From Pseudomonas sp. MUP55 (lineage in GTDB: Bacteria > Pseudomonadota > Gammaproteobacteria > Pseudomonadales > Pseudomonadaceae): a stretch of DNA of 64,000 nucleotides. The first letter of the stretch is position 1. Every line of letters starts with the position of its first letter. The translations under genes were made by a program, and so were the position numbers. Below, one piece after another: positions 35,049 to 45,837 of the stretch. The stretch is from positions 2,790,001 through 2,854,000 of the forward strand of contig NZ_CP138214.1 in assembly GCF_034043515.1 (NCBI RefSeq). The letters are read 5' to 3'. The notes under the pieces are model-generated. The model was given only the letters and a program-made list of their open reading frames with translations, had not been told where the DNA came from and made no database searches.

Positions 35049-35828
35049 ATGAAGGTCATGGTGCAGCAGGTGTTTGCGAGTCTTTTCCAGGGCAGTCGCC
35101 CCCACAGCATCGAGCAATTGCTGACCGGCGCGGTGCAGCTGTTGCCGCTGCTGGACGTGATCCCCAACGCGGCGATTTTCATCAAGGACATCGACGCCCG
35201 CTACGTGCTCGCCAACCGCACCCTGGTGCAGCGCTGCGGCCTGCGGCAACTGCAACCGCTGCTGGGCAAGACCAGCGCCGAGGTGTTCCCCGCGCAACTG
35301 GGGCCAGGCTATACCGAGCAGGACCGACGGGTGCTGCAGGAGGGTCTGGTGCTGGAAGACCAGCTTGAGCTGCACCTCTACGGCAGCCGCGAACCGGGCT
35401 GGTGCCTGACGCACAAATGGCCGCTGTATAACGAGAGTGGCACTATCATCGGCCTGGCCGGCATTTCGGTCGACCTGCAATCGGCCAGCGAAACCCATCC
35501 TGCCTACCAGCGCCTGGCAGCGGTGGACGAGCATATCCGCACCCACTTCAACCGCCGCGTCACCCTCGGTGAGCTGACGCGCATCGCCGGCATTTCCGTG
35601 GCGCAGCTGGAGCGTTACTGCAAGCGCGTGTTCCACCTCACGCCCCGCCAAATGATCCAGAAGGTACGGCTGGAGCATGCCCATCGATTGCTGCACAGCG
35701 AACTGCCGATCACCGAGGTGGCGTTGCAGTGCGGGTACACCGACCACAGCGCGTTCACCCGACAGTTCAAGGCGTCGACAGGGTTCACGCCCAGGCAGTA
35801 CCGGCAGGCGACGCAAGGCTTGATATAG
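35049..35828 (+). CDS. PAS-AraC regulator of hydroxyproline catabolism (LhpR-like)
   Basis: 259 residues. A PAS domain at about residues 35-140 (NAAIFIKDIDARYVLANRTL, GKTSAEVFP, GTIIGLAGISVDL) is followed by an AraC double HTH (VTLGELTRIAGISVAQLERYCKRVF and ITEVALQCGYTDHSAFTRQFK). P. aeruginosa LhpR, which activates hydroxyproline genes, is also AraC-type. The gene is divergent from the permease with a shared 178-bp control region. Start is uncertain: ATGs at 34956, 35049 and 35058 are in frame. Confidence 0.85.
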   Translation: MKVMVQQVFASLFQGSRPHSIEQLLTGAVQLLPLLDVIPNAAIFIKDIDARYVLANRTLVQRCGLRQLQPLLGKTSAEVFPAQLGPGYTEQDRRVLQEGLVLEDQLELHLYGSREPGWCLTHKWPLYNESGTIIGLAGISVDLQSASETHPAYQRLAAVDEHIRTHFNRRVTLGELTRIAGISVAQLERYCKRVFHLTPRQMIQKVRLEHAHRLLHSELPITEVALQCGYTDHSAFTRQFKASTGFTPRQYRQATQGLI

Positions 35829-35946
35829 CTGCTATCCAATGTGGGAGCAACTGTCTTATTGGATTCAATTCAGAAGTCATTTTCATAGGCAGCAAAGCTC
35901 CCACAGCTTAGGCCGTGCAATGCTGAAGGAAATTGCTGCTACCGAG

Positions 35947-36885
35947 CTAATCGGTGCGCTCTTTCCATTCAGTGCGGTCACGCAGCATCGCGTTCAGACG
36001 TACCAACAAAACGCGCATACAGGCGATCAACGCGACTTTGGCGCATTTCCCTTTATCACGTAGCGCCTTATATCGAGTCCCGAATTCTGGCTGGTCACGG
36101 ATAACCACCCAACAGGCCATGTAAAGTGAGCGACGGGCTGAAAACCTTCCGCCACTAATATGGCGTGCACCTTTATGCCTTCCGCTGTCGTTGTTGTACG
36201 GAGCGAGGCCCGCTAGTGCCGCGATAGGGCGCCCTCCAATCTCTCCCAGCTCAGGCAGGTAAGCCATAAGACTGGTGGCAGTAACCAGCCCGATTCCTTT
36301 GACTGAACACAGTCGAGCCACCTTTTCGCTATCTAACTCGTTCGCACTTTGACGAATCAGTTGATCTATCGCCTCCACTGCCACGGTCAAATAGTCGATA
36401 TGGTTCTGTAATGCAGGCTTTACCGCATCGCAGGAAGCTGTTTTCAGGCGTCGTCTGTCGTCATCTCTTTGCTGAACAAAATGCTCCCGCTGCTGGACCA
36501 ACGCGCGCAGCTTATCGTGCTCCGGGCTTGTAACTCGGGCGCTTGGCGAGTCTAGAACAGCTGCATAGTGCGCAAGAGACTTTGCGTCTATCGGGTCGGT
36601 TTTGGCTTGTTTGCCCATCGCCCTGGAAAAACTCTTGGCTCGGTGCGGATTGATGCAGATGACATCAAGGCCCGCAGCCTGAAGCGCCTTCATGACTTTG
36701 CGCTCATAACCGCCAGTAGCCTCCAATACCACGCGACCAACCTGGTGAAGCAATAGCCACCCAATCAACCCAGGGAAATCTTCTTCGGCGTTAGCGCAAT
36801 TTACCCCAACGTCAACCTGATTAACTCGAGCCTCAAGGCTGTCCTTGGAAACATCAATACCTGCTGGATAGGAAAACATAGCCAA
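35947..36885 (-). CDS. IS110-family transposase (DEDD + Tnp20)
   Basis: 312 residues. The N-terminal RuvC-like DEDD domain shows GIDVSKDSLEA (Asp10), LEATGGYER (Glu about 56) and KTDPIDAKSLAHY (the last two Asp). The C-terminal Tnp20 domain shows CSVKGIGLVTATSLMAYL, AALAGLAPYNNDSG and FSARRSLYMACW with the serine used as nucleophile. Complete length, no frameshift, so the element may be active. Confidence 0.95.
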   Translation of the reverse strand: MAMFSYPAGIDVSKDSLEARVNQVDVGVNCANAEEDFPGLIGWLLLHQVGRVVLEATGGYERKVMKALQAAGLDVICINPHRAKSFSRAMGKQAKTDPIDAKSLAHYAAVLDSPSARVTSPEHDKLRALVQQREHFVQQRDDDRRRLKTASCDAVKPALQNHIDYLTVAVEAIDQLIRQSANELDSEKVARLCSVKGIGLVTATSLMAYLPELGEIGGRPIAALAGLAPYNNDSGRHKGARHISGGRFSARRSLYMACWVVIRDQPEFGTRYKALRDKGKCAKVALIACMRVLLVRLNAMLRDRTEWKERTD

Positions 36886-37080
36886 ATCCTCTTACACTTA
36901 ATGTGAGAGCGCTCTGGCTTGGCCCACGCTTGTAACTGTTCGAGGTGGGCTCGTTCAACTGTTCGGGCTCATGTCCAGAGCGGAGAGGTGAGTAGCAGCG
37001 TGGGCTCCCACACGTGCTTTAAGCACTCGGGGCATTCAGCTTGCTACTCACCGCTCTCACCCTCAGTCTAATCCTGGCTC
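36886..37080 (-). ncRNA. Probable IS110 bridge RNA
   Basis: The 195 bases upstream of the transposase fold strongly when read on the transposase strand: GGTGAGTAGCA near 37060 pairs with TGCTACTCACC near 36995 around a large internal loop, and a second hairpin region follows near 36905-36965. This is the position and form of IS110 bridge RNAs. The first loop contains TGTGGGAGC (complement of 37003-37012), identical to the left target flank. Confidence 0.6.
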
Positions 37081-37089
37081 AAGACACAA

Positions 37090-37174
37090 GGGGGCTTGCC
37101 CCCGATGACGGTAGCTCAGTCGATATCATCATTGACTGACCCACCGCTATCGGGGGCAAGCCCCCTCCCACATT
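37090..37174. repeat. REP pair (type C), left unit truncated by IS110
   Basis: GGGGCTTGCCCCCGAT and ATCGGGGGCAAGCCCCCTCCCACATT in inverted order around a spacer. The expected AATGTGGGAG start is found instead on the far side of the IS110 element. Confidence 0.85.
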
Positions 37175-37195
37175 GAATACCTGCAAGGTTTGAGA

Positions 37196-37891
37196 TCAGG
37201 CCAGGTCGACCAGCACGATCTCGCTGTCTTCAATCGCGGTCACCCGCAGCACCTGCTCATCGGCAACCGCCACACCGTCTCGCGCTTGCGCACGCAAACC
37301 ATTGACTTCAATCACGCCCGTTGCGGGCACCAGGTACGCACGGCGCCCACTGTCGAGGCGGTATTCGGCACTTTCGCCTGCCTTCAGATTGGCCGCCACC
37401 AGGCGCGCGTCGGCCCGAATACGCAGGCTTTGCGCATCGCCGGCCTTACCGCTGGCCAGGGTCACGAAACCTTCGCGCTCACCCTGTGGAAACGGTTTGG
37501 CGCCCCAGGAGGGCGGCAACCCGGCCTCATTGGGGATGATCCAGATCTGAAAGATCTTGGTAGGCGTGGCTTCCAGGTTGTATTCGCTGTGGGCGATGCC
37601 GGTGCCGGCGCTCATTACTTGCACATCACCGGCCTCGGTACGGCCCTTGTTGCCAAGGTTGTCGGCGTGACTGATCGCGCCTTCACGCACGTAGGTGATG
37701 ATTTCCATGTCGCGGTGCGCGTGCTGCGGGAAGCCGCTGCCCGGCGCAATGATGTCGTCGTTCCACACCCGCAGGTTGCCCCAGTGCATGCGCTCGGGAT
37801 CATGGTATTCGGCGAATGAAAAATGGTGATGGGCATCGAGCCAGCCATGGTGGGCGCCGCCCAGAGTGTTGAAAGGTCGAAGTTCAAGCAT
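37196..37891 (-). CDS. Pirin-family protein (YhhW-like)
   Basis: 231 residues, a bicupin: metal-binding His pair in GFPQHAHRDMEIITYV, RTEAGDVQVMSAGTGIAHSEYN (third His and Glu), and IWIIPNEAGLPPSW. Homologues show quercetin 2,3-dioxygenase activity in vitro; the physiological role is unknown. The ATG at 37891 is followed directly by the conserved LRPFNTLG start. It stands alone, with a REP pair downstream. Confidence 0.92.
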   Translation of the reverse strand: MLELRPFNTLGGAHHGWLDAHHHFSFAEYHDPERMHWGNLRVWNDDIIAPGSGFPQHAHRDMEIITYVREGAISHADNLGNKGRTEAGDVQVMSAGTGIAHSEYNLEATPTKIFQIWIIPNEAGLPPSWGAKPFPQGEREGFVTLASGKAGDAQSLRIRADARLVAANLKAGESAEYRLDSGRRAYLVPATGVIEVNGLRAQARDGVAVADEQVLRVTAIEDSEIVLVDLA

Positions 37892-38108
37892 GATCGTCTC
37901 CTGTTGATAGCCCTATGATCCAGCAGCGCATGATCGATAAAAAGCGTAAAAAATGCCTGATTCCTATCTGTTTATTCGATGATAAATAAGGGCATTAACA
38001 TTCACTTCATCGCCTAACTGCATGACATCAAAGCATTTGGCTGGAACTGAGCGGCGATTCCGGCGACCATGGCGCACCGTTAAAACCAAGCTCATCGCAG
38101 GAGTCCGC

Positions 38109-40556
38109 GTGCCGCACCCACAGCCTGATCTGCCCCCTGAACTGCGCCCTCTGGCTGAAATGCCGTTGTTGAAGCGGCTCGCTGCGCGCCTGTTCGGCCA
38201 CGGCCTCACGCGTTTGCGCGCGCAGCACCGGTTCTCCTGGCTGCATGGCCAGGCCGACGGTTTTCGCAGCGGGCATGAAGCCGGGGTGGAGTACGGTTAC
38301 CGCGAAGGCAAGGCAGAGGGGTTGGAGGAAGGCCGGCAGGTCCTGCTGATTCGCGATTTTCGCAGCGATGAACACCGTGCTCCCGGCATTGATGACAGCC
38401 TGTTCGACGATTGGCGACTGCCGCTCACCCCTGAAATCAAAAAGCGCATGAAGGCCGACGTTGCACGTTTATTGCCTGCCCACGCCCAGCCCAGCGCCGC
38501 GCAGTGGAAGATGATCTTCAGCGACACGCCGTCCACCTCGGTAATTGCCGGTGCAGGCGCGGGCAAGTCCACCTCGCTGGTGCTGCGTATCCTGCTGCTG
38601 ACTCACTACCTGGGCTTTGAGCTGAGTTCGATGACGGTGGTGACCTTCACCCGTGAGTCGCGCAAAGACTTCATCAATAAGCTCATGAACATCCTCACCC
38701 TGTGGGGCCAACCCCTCGACCAGAAAGAAGCCCAGGCGGTGGTGCGCACCTTTCACTCGCGCATCCTGCCGATGGTGCGCAGCCTGCCGGGCTTTGAGCG
38801 GCTGCAGGCGTTCGAGAACCTCAGTGCCGGGTTCGAAGACGCCGACAGCAACCCGTTCGACCTGCGCATCAACGACGCCCAGCGCCAACAGATGAACGCC
38901 TGCTATCACCGTTTGCATGGCCGCCATGCGCGGTTTCGCGAGCTGATCGCACCGCTGGCGCGTCACGGGCTGCAGCTCAAGGAACTGGAGCGCGATCATC
39001 CGGATGTGCAGAAACGCGCAGCGGTAACGGAGCTGGCGGCCAAACGCGATGAAGAACTCTGTGATGTCATCGAGGATCTGTGGTTTCGTGCCGGCGCCTG
39101 GCCTATCCAGGGGATCGAGCCGAACCGGCAGCGGGTCGAGATCAACGGCGCGCAGTTCCACTGCCATGGCTATATCCCTGAGCTGGATGCGTGGGTAGTG
39201 CTGGGCTTTGATCCGCGGGAAAACGCCCAGATCAACCGACCGAATTCGAAGTTGTCAGTGCGCGCAGAATGGGCGGTGAAGCGCACCCTGTTTCAAGCTT
39301 TCTGTCGTAAGCCTTTGATATGGTTGGATGGTTACGAATCTTCAAGAAGATTGTTAAGTAGCCTGGCAGGCGACGCCACGGCAGGGCCTGGGTTCGATTA
39401 CAAGGTCAAGGGTGAGCTGGCTTCGGCGCCGCTGCTGGACAGCTTTGTCATGGCCGCTGGCTTTATCGAGAACCTTGGGTTGGATGTGCCCACCGCGGTA
39501 GGCGGGATGAGTTTCCCCAAGGACGATCCTGACCGCTTGTTCTTTGAAGCCCTGGGTATTTTCTGGAAAGCCCTGGAAGACCACTTGCTTGATCAGTCGC
39601 CACCGATCATGACCTACAACCGCATGTTCTCGTTATTTGGCGAAAATACCCCGGAGAACCTCAAGCTGCTCAGCGATCCGCTGCTGCGGCCGATGTCACA
39701 CCTGATGATCGACGAGTTCCAGGACGTTTCACCGCAGATCGTCTCGTGGATTCGCGCCAGCCTGCGGGAAATCCGCAGTCGCGGCCCGGCCATGCACGTC
39801 GGGCGTGGGGCCCAGCGTTCGTCATTGCTGTGCGTGGGGGACGACTGGCAGTCGATCTACGGCTGGCGCGGCAGCTCGCCCCAGTACTTCATGGAATTCA
39901 ACAAGGAGTTCCCATCGCCGAGCACCACCCGCGTGATGCTGGGTGAGAATTACCGCAGCCACCAACACATCATCGACGCGGCCGAGCACATCGTGCGCAG
40001 TGCACCGGCCATCCCCGGCAAGAAGGCGAAGGCCTGCGGCGAACCCAAGCCATTGGTGCCCGTGATAGTGCGCGAACGCGACGACGCCGCACTGGCCCGG
40101 CAGTTACTCGAACGCTACCAGCAGGGCGATACGGTGCTAATGCTGTATCGAAAAAGCAGCGATAAGTTATTGATACACGAGCATATTCAGGCTGTAGTTA
40201 ATCTGGATTCTAGCTTGCCGCCCCAGGCGCGAAGGCTCAAACAGCTGACCTACCACAGCGCCAAGGGCCTGCAGGCCGATTCCGTCTTTCTACTGGGTGA
40301 CTGCCAGCACCTCACCAGCTCGCCCTACAAGAACCAGGTCTACCGCCTGGCGGGCCTGGGCAAGGAAGGCGACAGCGAGGCGTACGACAACGCACAAAAA
40401 GACGAAGTGCTGCGTCTGGCCTACGTCGGTATCACCCGAGCGGCAAGCCACTGTTACTGGTATGTGGAAAAGCCCGAAGGCCAGGCGGTGAATGTGCTAA
40501 GGGCGTCGGAGCGGGTGGACGGCAGGAAAGCGTTTTTCGACGATCAGCGCGGTTAA
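38109..40556 (+). CDS. UvrD/Rep-type superfamily 1 DNA helicase
   Basis: 815 residues. About 130 N-terminal residues with no known domain precede Walker A GAGAGKST; then VVTFTRESRKDF (motif Ia), LMIDEFQDVSPQ (motif II), VGDDWQSIYGWRGS (motif III), GENYRSHQHI (motif IV), TYHSAKGLQADSVFLLG (motif V) and RLAYVGITRA (motif VI). All helicase motifs are intact. The GTG at 38109 follows AGGAG by 5 bases; the ATG at 38022 has no ribosome site. It is not UvrD or Rep itself and stands alone; a DNA-repair role is inferred. Confidence 0.88.
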   Translation: MPHPQPDLPPELRPLAEMPLLKRLAARLFGHGLTRLRAQHRFSWLHGQADGFRSGHEAGVEYGYREGKAEGLEEGRQVLLIRDFRSDEHRAPGIDDSLFDDWRLPLTPEIKKRMKADVARLLPAHAQPSAAQWKMIFSDTPSTSVIAGAGAGKSTSLVLRILLLTHYLGFELSSMTVVTFTRESRKDFINKLMNILTLWGQPLDQKEAQAVVRTFHSRILPMVRSLPGFERLQAFENLSAGFEDADSNPFDLRINDAQRQQMNACYHRLHGRHARFRELIAPLARHGLQLKELERDHPDVQKRAAVTELAAKRDEELCDVIEDLWFRAGAWPIQGIEPNRQRVEINGAQFHCHGYIPELDAWVVLGFDPRENAQINRPNSKLSVRAEWAVKRTLFQAFCRKPLIWLDGYESSRRLLSSLAGDATAGPGFDYKVKGELASAPLLDSFVMAAGFIENLGLDVPTAVGGMSFPKDDPDRLFFEALGIFWKALEDHLLDQSPPIMTYNRMFSLFGENTPENLKLLSDPLLRPMSHLMIDEFQDVSPQIVSWIRASLREIRSRGPAMHVGRGAQRSSLLCVGDDWQSIYGWRGSSPQYFMEFNKEFPSPSTTRVMLGENYRSHQHIIDAAEHIVRSAPAIPGKKAKACGEPKPLVPVIVRERDDAALARQLLERYQQGDTVLMLYRKSSDKLLIHEHIQAVVNLDSSLPPQARRLKQLTYHSAKGLQADSVFLLGDCQHLTSSPYKNQVYRLAGLGKEGDSEAYDNAQKDEVLRLAYVGITRAASHCYWYVEKPEGQAVNVLRASERVDGRKAFFDDQRG

Positions 40557-40575
40557 TGTGGGAGGGGGCTTGTTC
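40557..40575. repeat. Left fragment of a REP pair interrupted by the IS3 element
   Basis: TGTGGGAGGGGGCTT followed by the 4-bp duplicated target GTTC (40572-40575); the rest of the REP pair is at 41819-41902. Confidence 0.85.
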
Positions 40576-40608
40576 TGGTCAAGTTTTTCCGGACACCGGT
40601 TACGGTGA

Positions 40609-41756
<1,148 letters not shown>

Positions 41757-41818
41757 TCGGAACCTCCTGATTGGGCGAATCATATCGCCCTTAAGAGGTG
41801 TCCGGGATCATTAGGCCA

Positions 41819-41902
41819 GTTCAGCTTGCCCCCGATGGCGGTGTGCCATCCGACCTTTCAGTGGCTGACCCAACACTATCGGGGGCAAGCCCCCTCCCAC
41901 AG
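41819..41902. repeat. Right part of the interrupted REP pair
   Basis: Begins with the duplicated GTTC, then AGCTTGCCCCCGATGGCGG and the inverted unit TATCGGGGGCAAGCCCCCTC. Confidence 0.85.
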
Positions 41903-41928
41903 TTGATCTCACAGCTTTGGGGCCTCGA

Positions 41929-42201
41929 TCAGGCCCGCAACGACAGAGGCGGCACAAAGCACTCCAGCTCATCTTCCACCGCCTCGATGATGCGCTCCAC
42001 ATCGGCGGCGTTCATCACGGTGGCGCAGGGGATGCCGGCAATAGCGATCAGCGTCTCGCCGCTGGAACGGTCGAACAGGCGGGCTACCATGCTGCCGGGG
42101 GCGTCCATACTCCCCTCGAAGCCCATCGGATGAAAATGCCAGCGCATCAACTGGCATGCGTTGGGGAAGGTGACTTTGTTCATGTTGCCTACCTGGTTCA
42201 T
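41929..42201 (-). CDS. DUF1652 family protein
   Basis: 90 residues: FPNACQLMRWHFHPMGFEGSM, SGETLIAIAGIPCATVMNAA and DVERIIEAVEDEL match DUF1652, a family confined largely to Pseudomonas, function unknown. ATG 42201 has AAGGA 8 bases upstream; the ATG six codons later is a weaker option. Confidence 0.85.
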   Translation of the reverse strand: MNQVGNMNKVTFPNACQLMRWHFHPMGFEGSMDAPGSMVARLFDRSSGETLIAIAGIPCATVMNAADVERIIEAVEDELECFVPPLSLRA

Positions 42202-42455
42202 TGAGCGCTTCCTTTAGCTCGCGGCAGGGGCCAGGACCTTCAATGGTCATGGCGTCGTACATTCAAAATAGCATTCGTTCGCAAGTGCGCGGCGACTTTT
42301 TCAGGCCCGTTCGGCAGTTCTTCACCGGGCATTGACCTGGATCAAGTCCTGTTTTGGATCAGGCTAATGGCCATCAGCCAGAAGTCGCCGTTGGCCATTG
42401 AACACGCCGTTCACTTTCGGCACTCTCAAGCGCTTATCCCACCGTAGAGCCGTGT

Positions 42456-43265
42456 ATGCCCGACCTCGCCCCGGATGATGATCGCCACACGACCCGCGCT
42501 ACCCGCGAACTGGTCCTGCGCCATCACCTGTGCTGGCGCCATCGCGACCTGGACGGGGTGATGAGCTATTACCATCCCGAGATTCAGTACCACGACTTCT
42601 TCCAGAACCGAGTGGTGGTTTACGCTGAACTGCGCCAGTACCTGCAAGCCAGCATGCCACGCGGGGCTGACGAGGCCATTGAGCACACCGACCGCATTCG
42701 TGCCGACGGCGATACGGCTTTTATCCAGTACCGCATCACGTTGCGCGGCGGCCAGGGGTTGGTGTCCTTTCGCACCAGTGAGGCCATCACCGTGCGCGAT
42801 GGGCTGATCTGGCGCGTCAACGAATACGCTTCGCTGGTGCACGAGCAGCCCACCCGGGCCCTGCGCCCCACGGTCAGCCGCCTGGGTCTTTCGCCCCAGC
42901 AATTAGGGCATATGGCCAACGATCTGCAGCAGTATTTCCAACAGCAGCAACCCTACCTGGACCCGGAGCTGGACCTTCAGCGCGTCGCCAGGGAATGTGG
43001 CTACAGCCGCAATCAGATTTCCTATCTGCTCAATCAAGTGCTGGGGCAGAGCTTCTACCGTTACGTCAACCAGGCCCGGCTTCAGCACCTGCTGGCGGCG
43101 CTGGAGCACGCGGCGCAACCAATCAAGGTCGACGAGCTGGCTTTTGCCGCCGGCTTCAATTCGTTGTCGGCGTTCTATAGCGCTTTTCGCCAGCACACGG
43201 GCCAATCGCCCAAGGCCTACGTCAAACAAATTTCTCTGCGTGCACGCGCGCAAGACAGCCAATAA
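42456..43265 (+). CDS. SnoaL-like/AraC-family transcriptional regulator
   Basis: 269 residues. Residues about 15-130 look like an NTF2/SnoaL fold (LVLRHHLCWRHRDLDGVMSYYH, ITVRDGLIWRVNEY), a plausible small-molecule sensor; residues 165-260 form an AraC HTH pair (LQRVARECGYSRNQISYLLNQ, VDELAFAAGFNSLSAFYSAFR). It starts 50 bp before, and in the same direction as, an amine oxidoreductase and a PotF-like protein, so it probably controls their polyamine or amine use. Start at ATG 42456. Confidence 0.85.
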   Translation: MPDLAPDDDRHTTRATRELVLRHHLCWRHRDLDGVMSYYHPEIQYHDFFQNRVVVYAELRQYLQASMPRGADEAIEHTDRIRADGDTAFIQYRITLRGGQGLVSFRTSEAITVRDGLIWRVNEYASLVHEQPTRALRPTVSRLGLSPQQLGHMANDLQQYFQQQQPYLDPELDLQRVARECGYSRNQISYLLNQVLGQSFYRYVNQARLQHLLAALEHAAQPIKVDELAFAAGFNSLSAFYSAFRQHTGQSPKAYVKQISLRARAQDSQ

Positions 43266-43314
43266 GGCCGCGCTCTAGGATCGACCCTATCGAAACGAGG
43301 CAGGGGAACAGGGC

Positions 43315-44720
43315 ATGCAGGCCTGGCGCACGATCAGCTTATGGATGGATCAACTGGACGACCCGTTGCAGGCGCGGCCGTGTCTGGAACATGACCTGGA
43401 CGTCGACGTGGCCATTATCGGCGCCGGCTACACGGGCCTCTGGACCGCCTATTACCTCAAGCGCCAGGCGCCGCAGTTGAAGATCGCAATCATCGAAGCG
43501 CAAACCGCCGGTTTTGGTGCGTCCGGCCGCAACGGCGGCTGGCTGATGGGCAACCTGCTTGGCGAAGATCGCCTGCTGGCGGGGCTTGCGCCCGAACAGC
43601 GTCGCGCCTCATTCGACCTGCTGCACGGTATTCCCGAAGAAGTGGCCCAGGTGCTGGCCCGCGAAGGCATCGATTGTGACTATCGCAAAGGGGGCGCGCT
43701 GTACTGCGCGGCGCGCTACCCGGAGCAGGAGGGCAGCCTGCGCCGTTACCTCGACAAACTCTACGCCCAAGGCCTCACCGAAGCCGACTACCGCTGGCTG
43801 AGCCCTCAACAACTGGCCGAACAGATCCGCATCGCCAAACCTTACGGGGGTATCCATGCGCCTCATGTGGCGACCATCAACCCGGCCAAACTGGTGCGTG
43901 GCCTGGCGCGTGTGGTTGAAGGCATGGGCGTGAGCCTTCACGAAAACAGCCCGGTGACCCATTGGCAATCCGGCGCGCTGCGCACCGCCAAGGCCGCTGT
44001 GCGCGCCACCTGGGTGGTGCCGGCGGTCGAGGGTTACGCCACAACCTTGCCACCACTGGGCCGTTACCAACTGCCGGTGCAAAGCTTGATGGTCGCCACC
44101 GAACCGTTGTCCGCCAGTGCCTGGGACGAGATCGGCCTGAACCACGGCCAGGCATTTGGCGAGAGCAGTCGGCAGGTCACTTATGGCCAGCGTACGCGGG
44201 ACAATCGGCTGGTGTTCGGCGCACGCGGTGGCTATCAGTTCGCTGGCCAGCTGCGGCATGGCTTCGACTTGACCGACAGTGAAGTAGCGCTGCGTCGTTA
44301 CCTGTTCGGTGAACTTTTCCCACAGCTCAAGAAGGCGCGGATTACCCATTCCTGGGGTGGCAACCTCGGCATGTCACGCCGCTTTCGCCCCCACATGCTC
44401 TGCGATCCCGCGACCGGTATCGCGCTGTCCGGCGGGTATGGCGGGGAAGGTGTCGGTGCCAGCAATCTGGGGGGCGCACCCTGGCCGACCTGATCCTGGG
44501 CCTTGACACACCCCTGATCCACCAGCCCTGGGTGATTCGCGAACGTGGGCTCAAGGCGTTGAAAGCCTGGGAGCCTGAACCCTGCCGCTGGCTGGGCTAC
44601 AACGCGATCATCCAAAGTTTCGTTCATGAAGACCAGGTATTGGCCAACCCCAATACCGCCCCCTGGCGCCGCAAGCTGGCGACCGGCTTGGCGGGCTTCA
44701 TGGAAGGTTTCATGCACTGA
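43315..44720 (+). pseudogene. FAD-dependent amine oxidoreductase (PuuB/OrdL-like), single-base frameshift
   Basis: DAO-type oxidoreductase: VAIIGAGYTGLWTAYYLK near residue 30, FGASGRNGGWLMG, and LSGGYGGEGVGASNLGG near the C-terminus. The frame breaks in a run of six G at 44469-44474 and stops at 44493. One more G would restore RTLADLILGLDTP and continue to the stop at 44720, giving about 468 residues, typical of the family. Relatives oxidise gamma-glutamylputrescine or other amines. Whether the gene is truly broken or a G was missed cannot be told here. Confidence 0.85.
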
Positions 44721-44757
44721 GCCGTTCCACTCCCAAACACCGCCAGGAAACCCAACC

Positions 44758-45837
44758 ATGAAAGTCATTGCCCTGTTGCCCTTGATGTGGGTAGCCGCTG
44801 TCAGCCAGGCCGCCGAGACGGTAAAGATCTACAACTGGTCGGATTACATCGCGCCGGACACCACGCGCGATTTTCAGAAAGAAACCGGCATCGGTTTTAC
44901 CTACGACGTCTACGACAGCAACGAAACCCTCGATGGCAAGTTGATGACTGGCAAATCCGGCTATGACGTGGTGTTCCCCTCCAACCACTTCATGGCCCGG
45001 CAGATCCAGGGCGGGGCGCTGAAGGCCCTCGACAAGCGCCAGCTGCCCAACTGGAAAAACCTCAACCCGGTGCTGCTCAAGGCCCTGGAAAGCAACGACC
45101 CGGGCAATGCCCACGGTTTTCCCTACCTGTGGGGCAGCACCGGCATCGGCTACAACATCGACAAGGTCAGGGCGGTATTGGGCGACAACGCTGCGGTGGA
45201 TTCCTGGGACCTGGTCTTCAAGCCGGAAAACATGGCCAAGCTGCAGAAGTGCGGGGTAGCCATCCTCGACAACGGCCCGGAGCTGCTGCCGGCGGCGCTG
45301 AACTACCTGGGCTTGCCGCACCACAGCAAAAAGGCCGAGGACTACAAGAAGGCCGAAGACTTGCTGATGAAAGTGCGGCCTTACGTGGCCTATTTCCACT
45401 CCTCCAAATACACCGCGGACCTGGCCAACGGCGACATCTGTGTGGCCGTGGGCTTTTCCGGTGACATCCTGCAGGCAGAAAGCCGCGCCAGGGAAGCCGG
45501 GAACGGCGTGAACATCGGCTACAACATTCCCCGGGAAGGCGCGGCGATCTGGTTCGACATGGTCGCCATGCCCGCCGACGCGCCAAACGAACAGGCCGGC
45601 TACGCATTCATGAACTACCTGCTGCGCCCGGAGGTGATGGCCAGCATCACCAACTACGTGCATTACGCCAACGGCAACCTGGCGGCCGACAGCCTGGTGG
45701 ACCCGGCGATCAAGGCGGACACCAAGGTCTACCCAAGCCCGGAAATGATGGGCAAGTTGTTTGCGCTGCAGGCCATGCCTTTGAATATCGACCGGATTCG
45801 TACACGGGTGTGGAATACCATCCGCACTGGACGATAA
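44758..45837 (+). CDS. Polyamine ABC-transporter periplasmic binding protein (PotF/SpuD-like)
   Basis: 359 residues. Signal peptide MKVIALLPLMWVAAVSQA followed by VKIYNWSDYIAPDT, the hallmark start of PotD/PotF-type proteins, then YDVVFPSNHFMARQ, WGSTGIGYN and RPEVMASITNYVHYANG. It follows the oxidoreductase by 37 bp. Permease and ATPase genes are absent, so it must share other transporter parts. Polyamine is the probable ligand; exact specificity unknown. Confidence 0.9.
   Translation: MKVIALLPLMWVAAVSQAAETVKIYNWSDYIAPDTTRDFQKETGIGFTYDVYDSNETLDGKLMTGKSGYDVVFPSNHFMARQIQGGALKALDKRQLPNWKNLNPVLLKALESNDPGNAHGFPYLWGSTGIGYNIDKVRAVLGDNAAVDSWDLVFKPENMAKLQKCGVAILDNGPELLPAALNYLGLPHHSKKAEDYKKAEDLLMKVRPYVAYFHSSKYTADLANGDICVAVGFSGDILQAESRAREAGNGVNIGYNIPREGAAIWFDMVAMPADAPNEQAGYAFMNYLLRPEVMASITNYVHYANGNLAADSLVDPAIKADTKVYPSPEMMGKLFALQAMPLNIDRIRTRVWNTIRTGR

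Larger units (their letters stand above)
35900..37089 (-). mobile_element. IS110-family insertion sequence in a REP
   Basis: It contains a complete IS110 transposase and a long structured noncoding region upstream of it. REP fragments flank it: AATGTGGGAG on the left (about 35839-35848) and GGGGCTTGCCCCCG on the right (from 37090), which together rebuild the REP start seen intact at 60500. The left end is uncertain within 35849-35910 because a second REP-like palindrome lies there. IS110 elements make no terminal repeats or clear target duplications, so ends are approximate. Confidence 0.75.
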
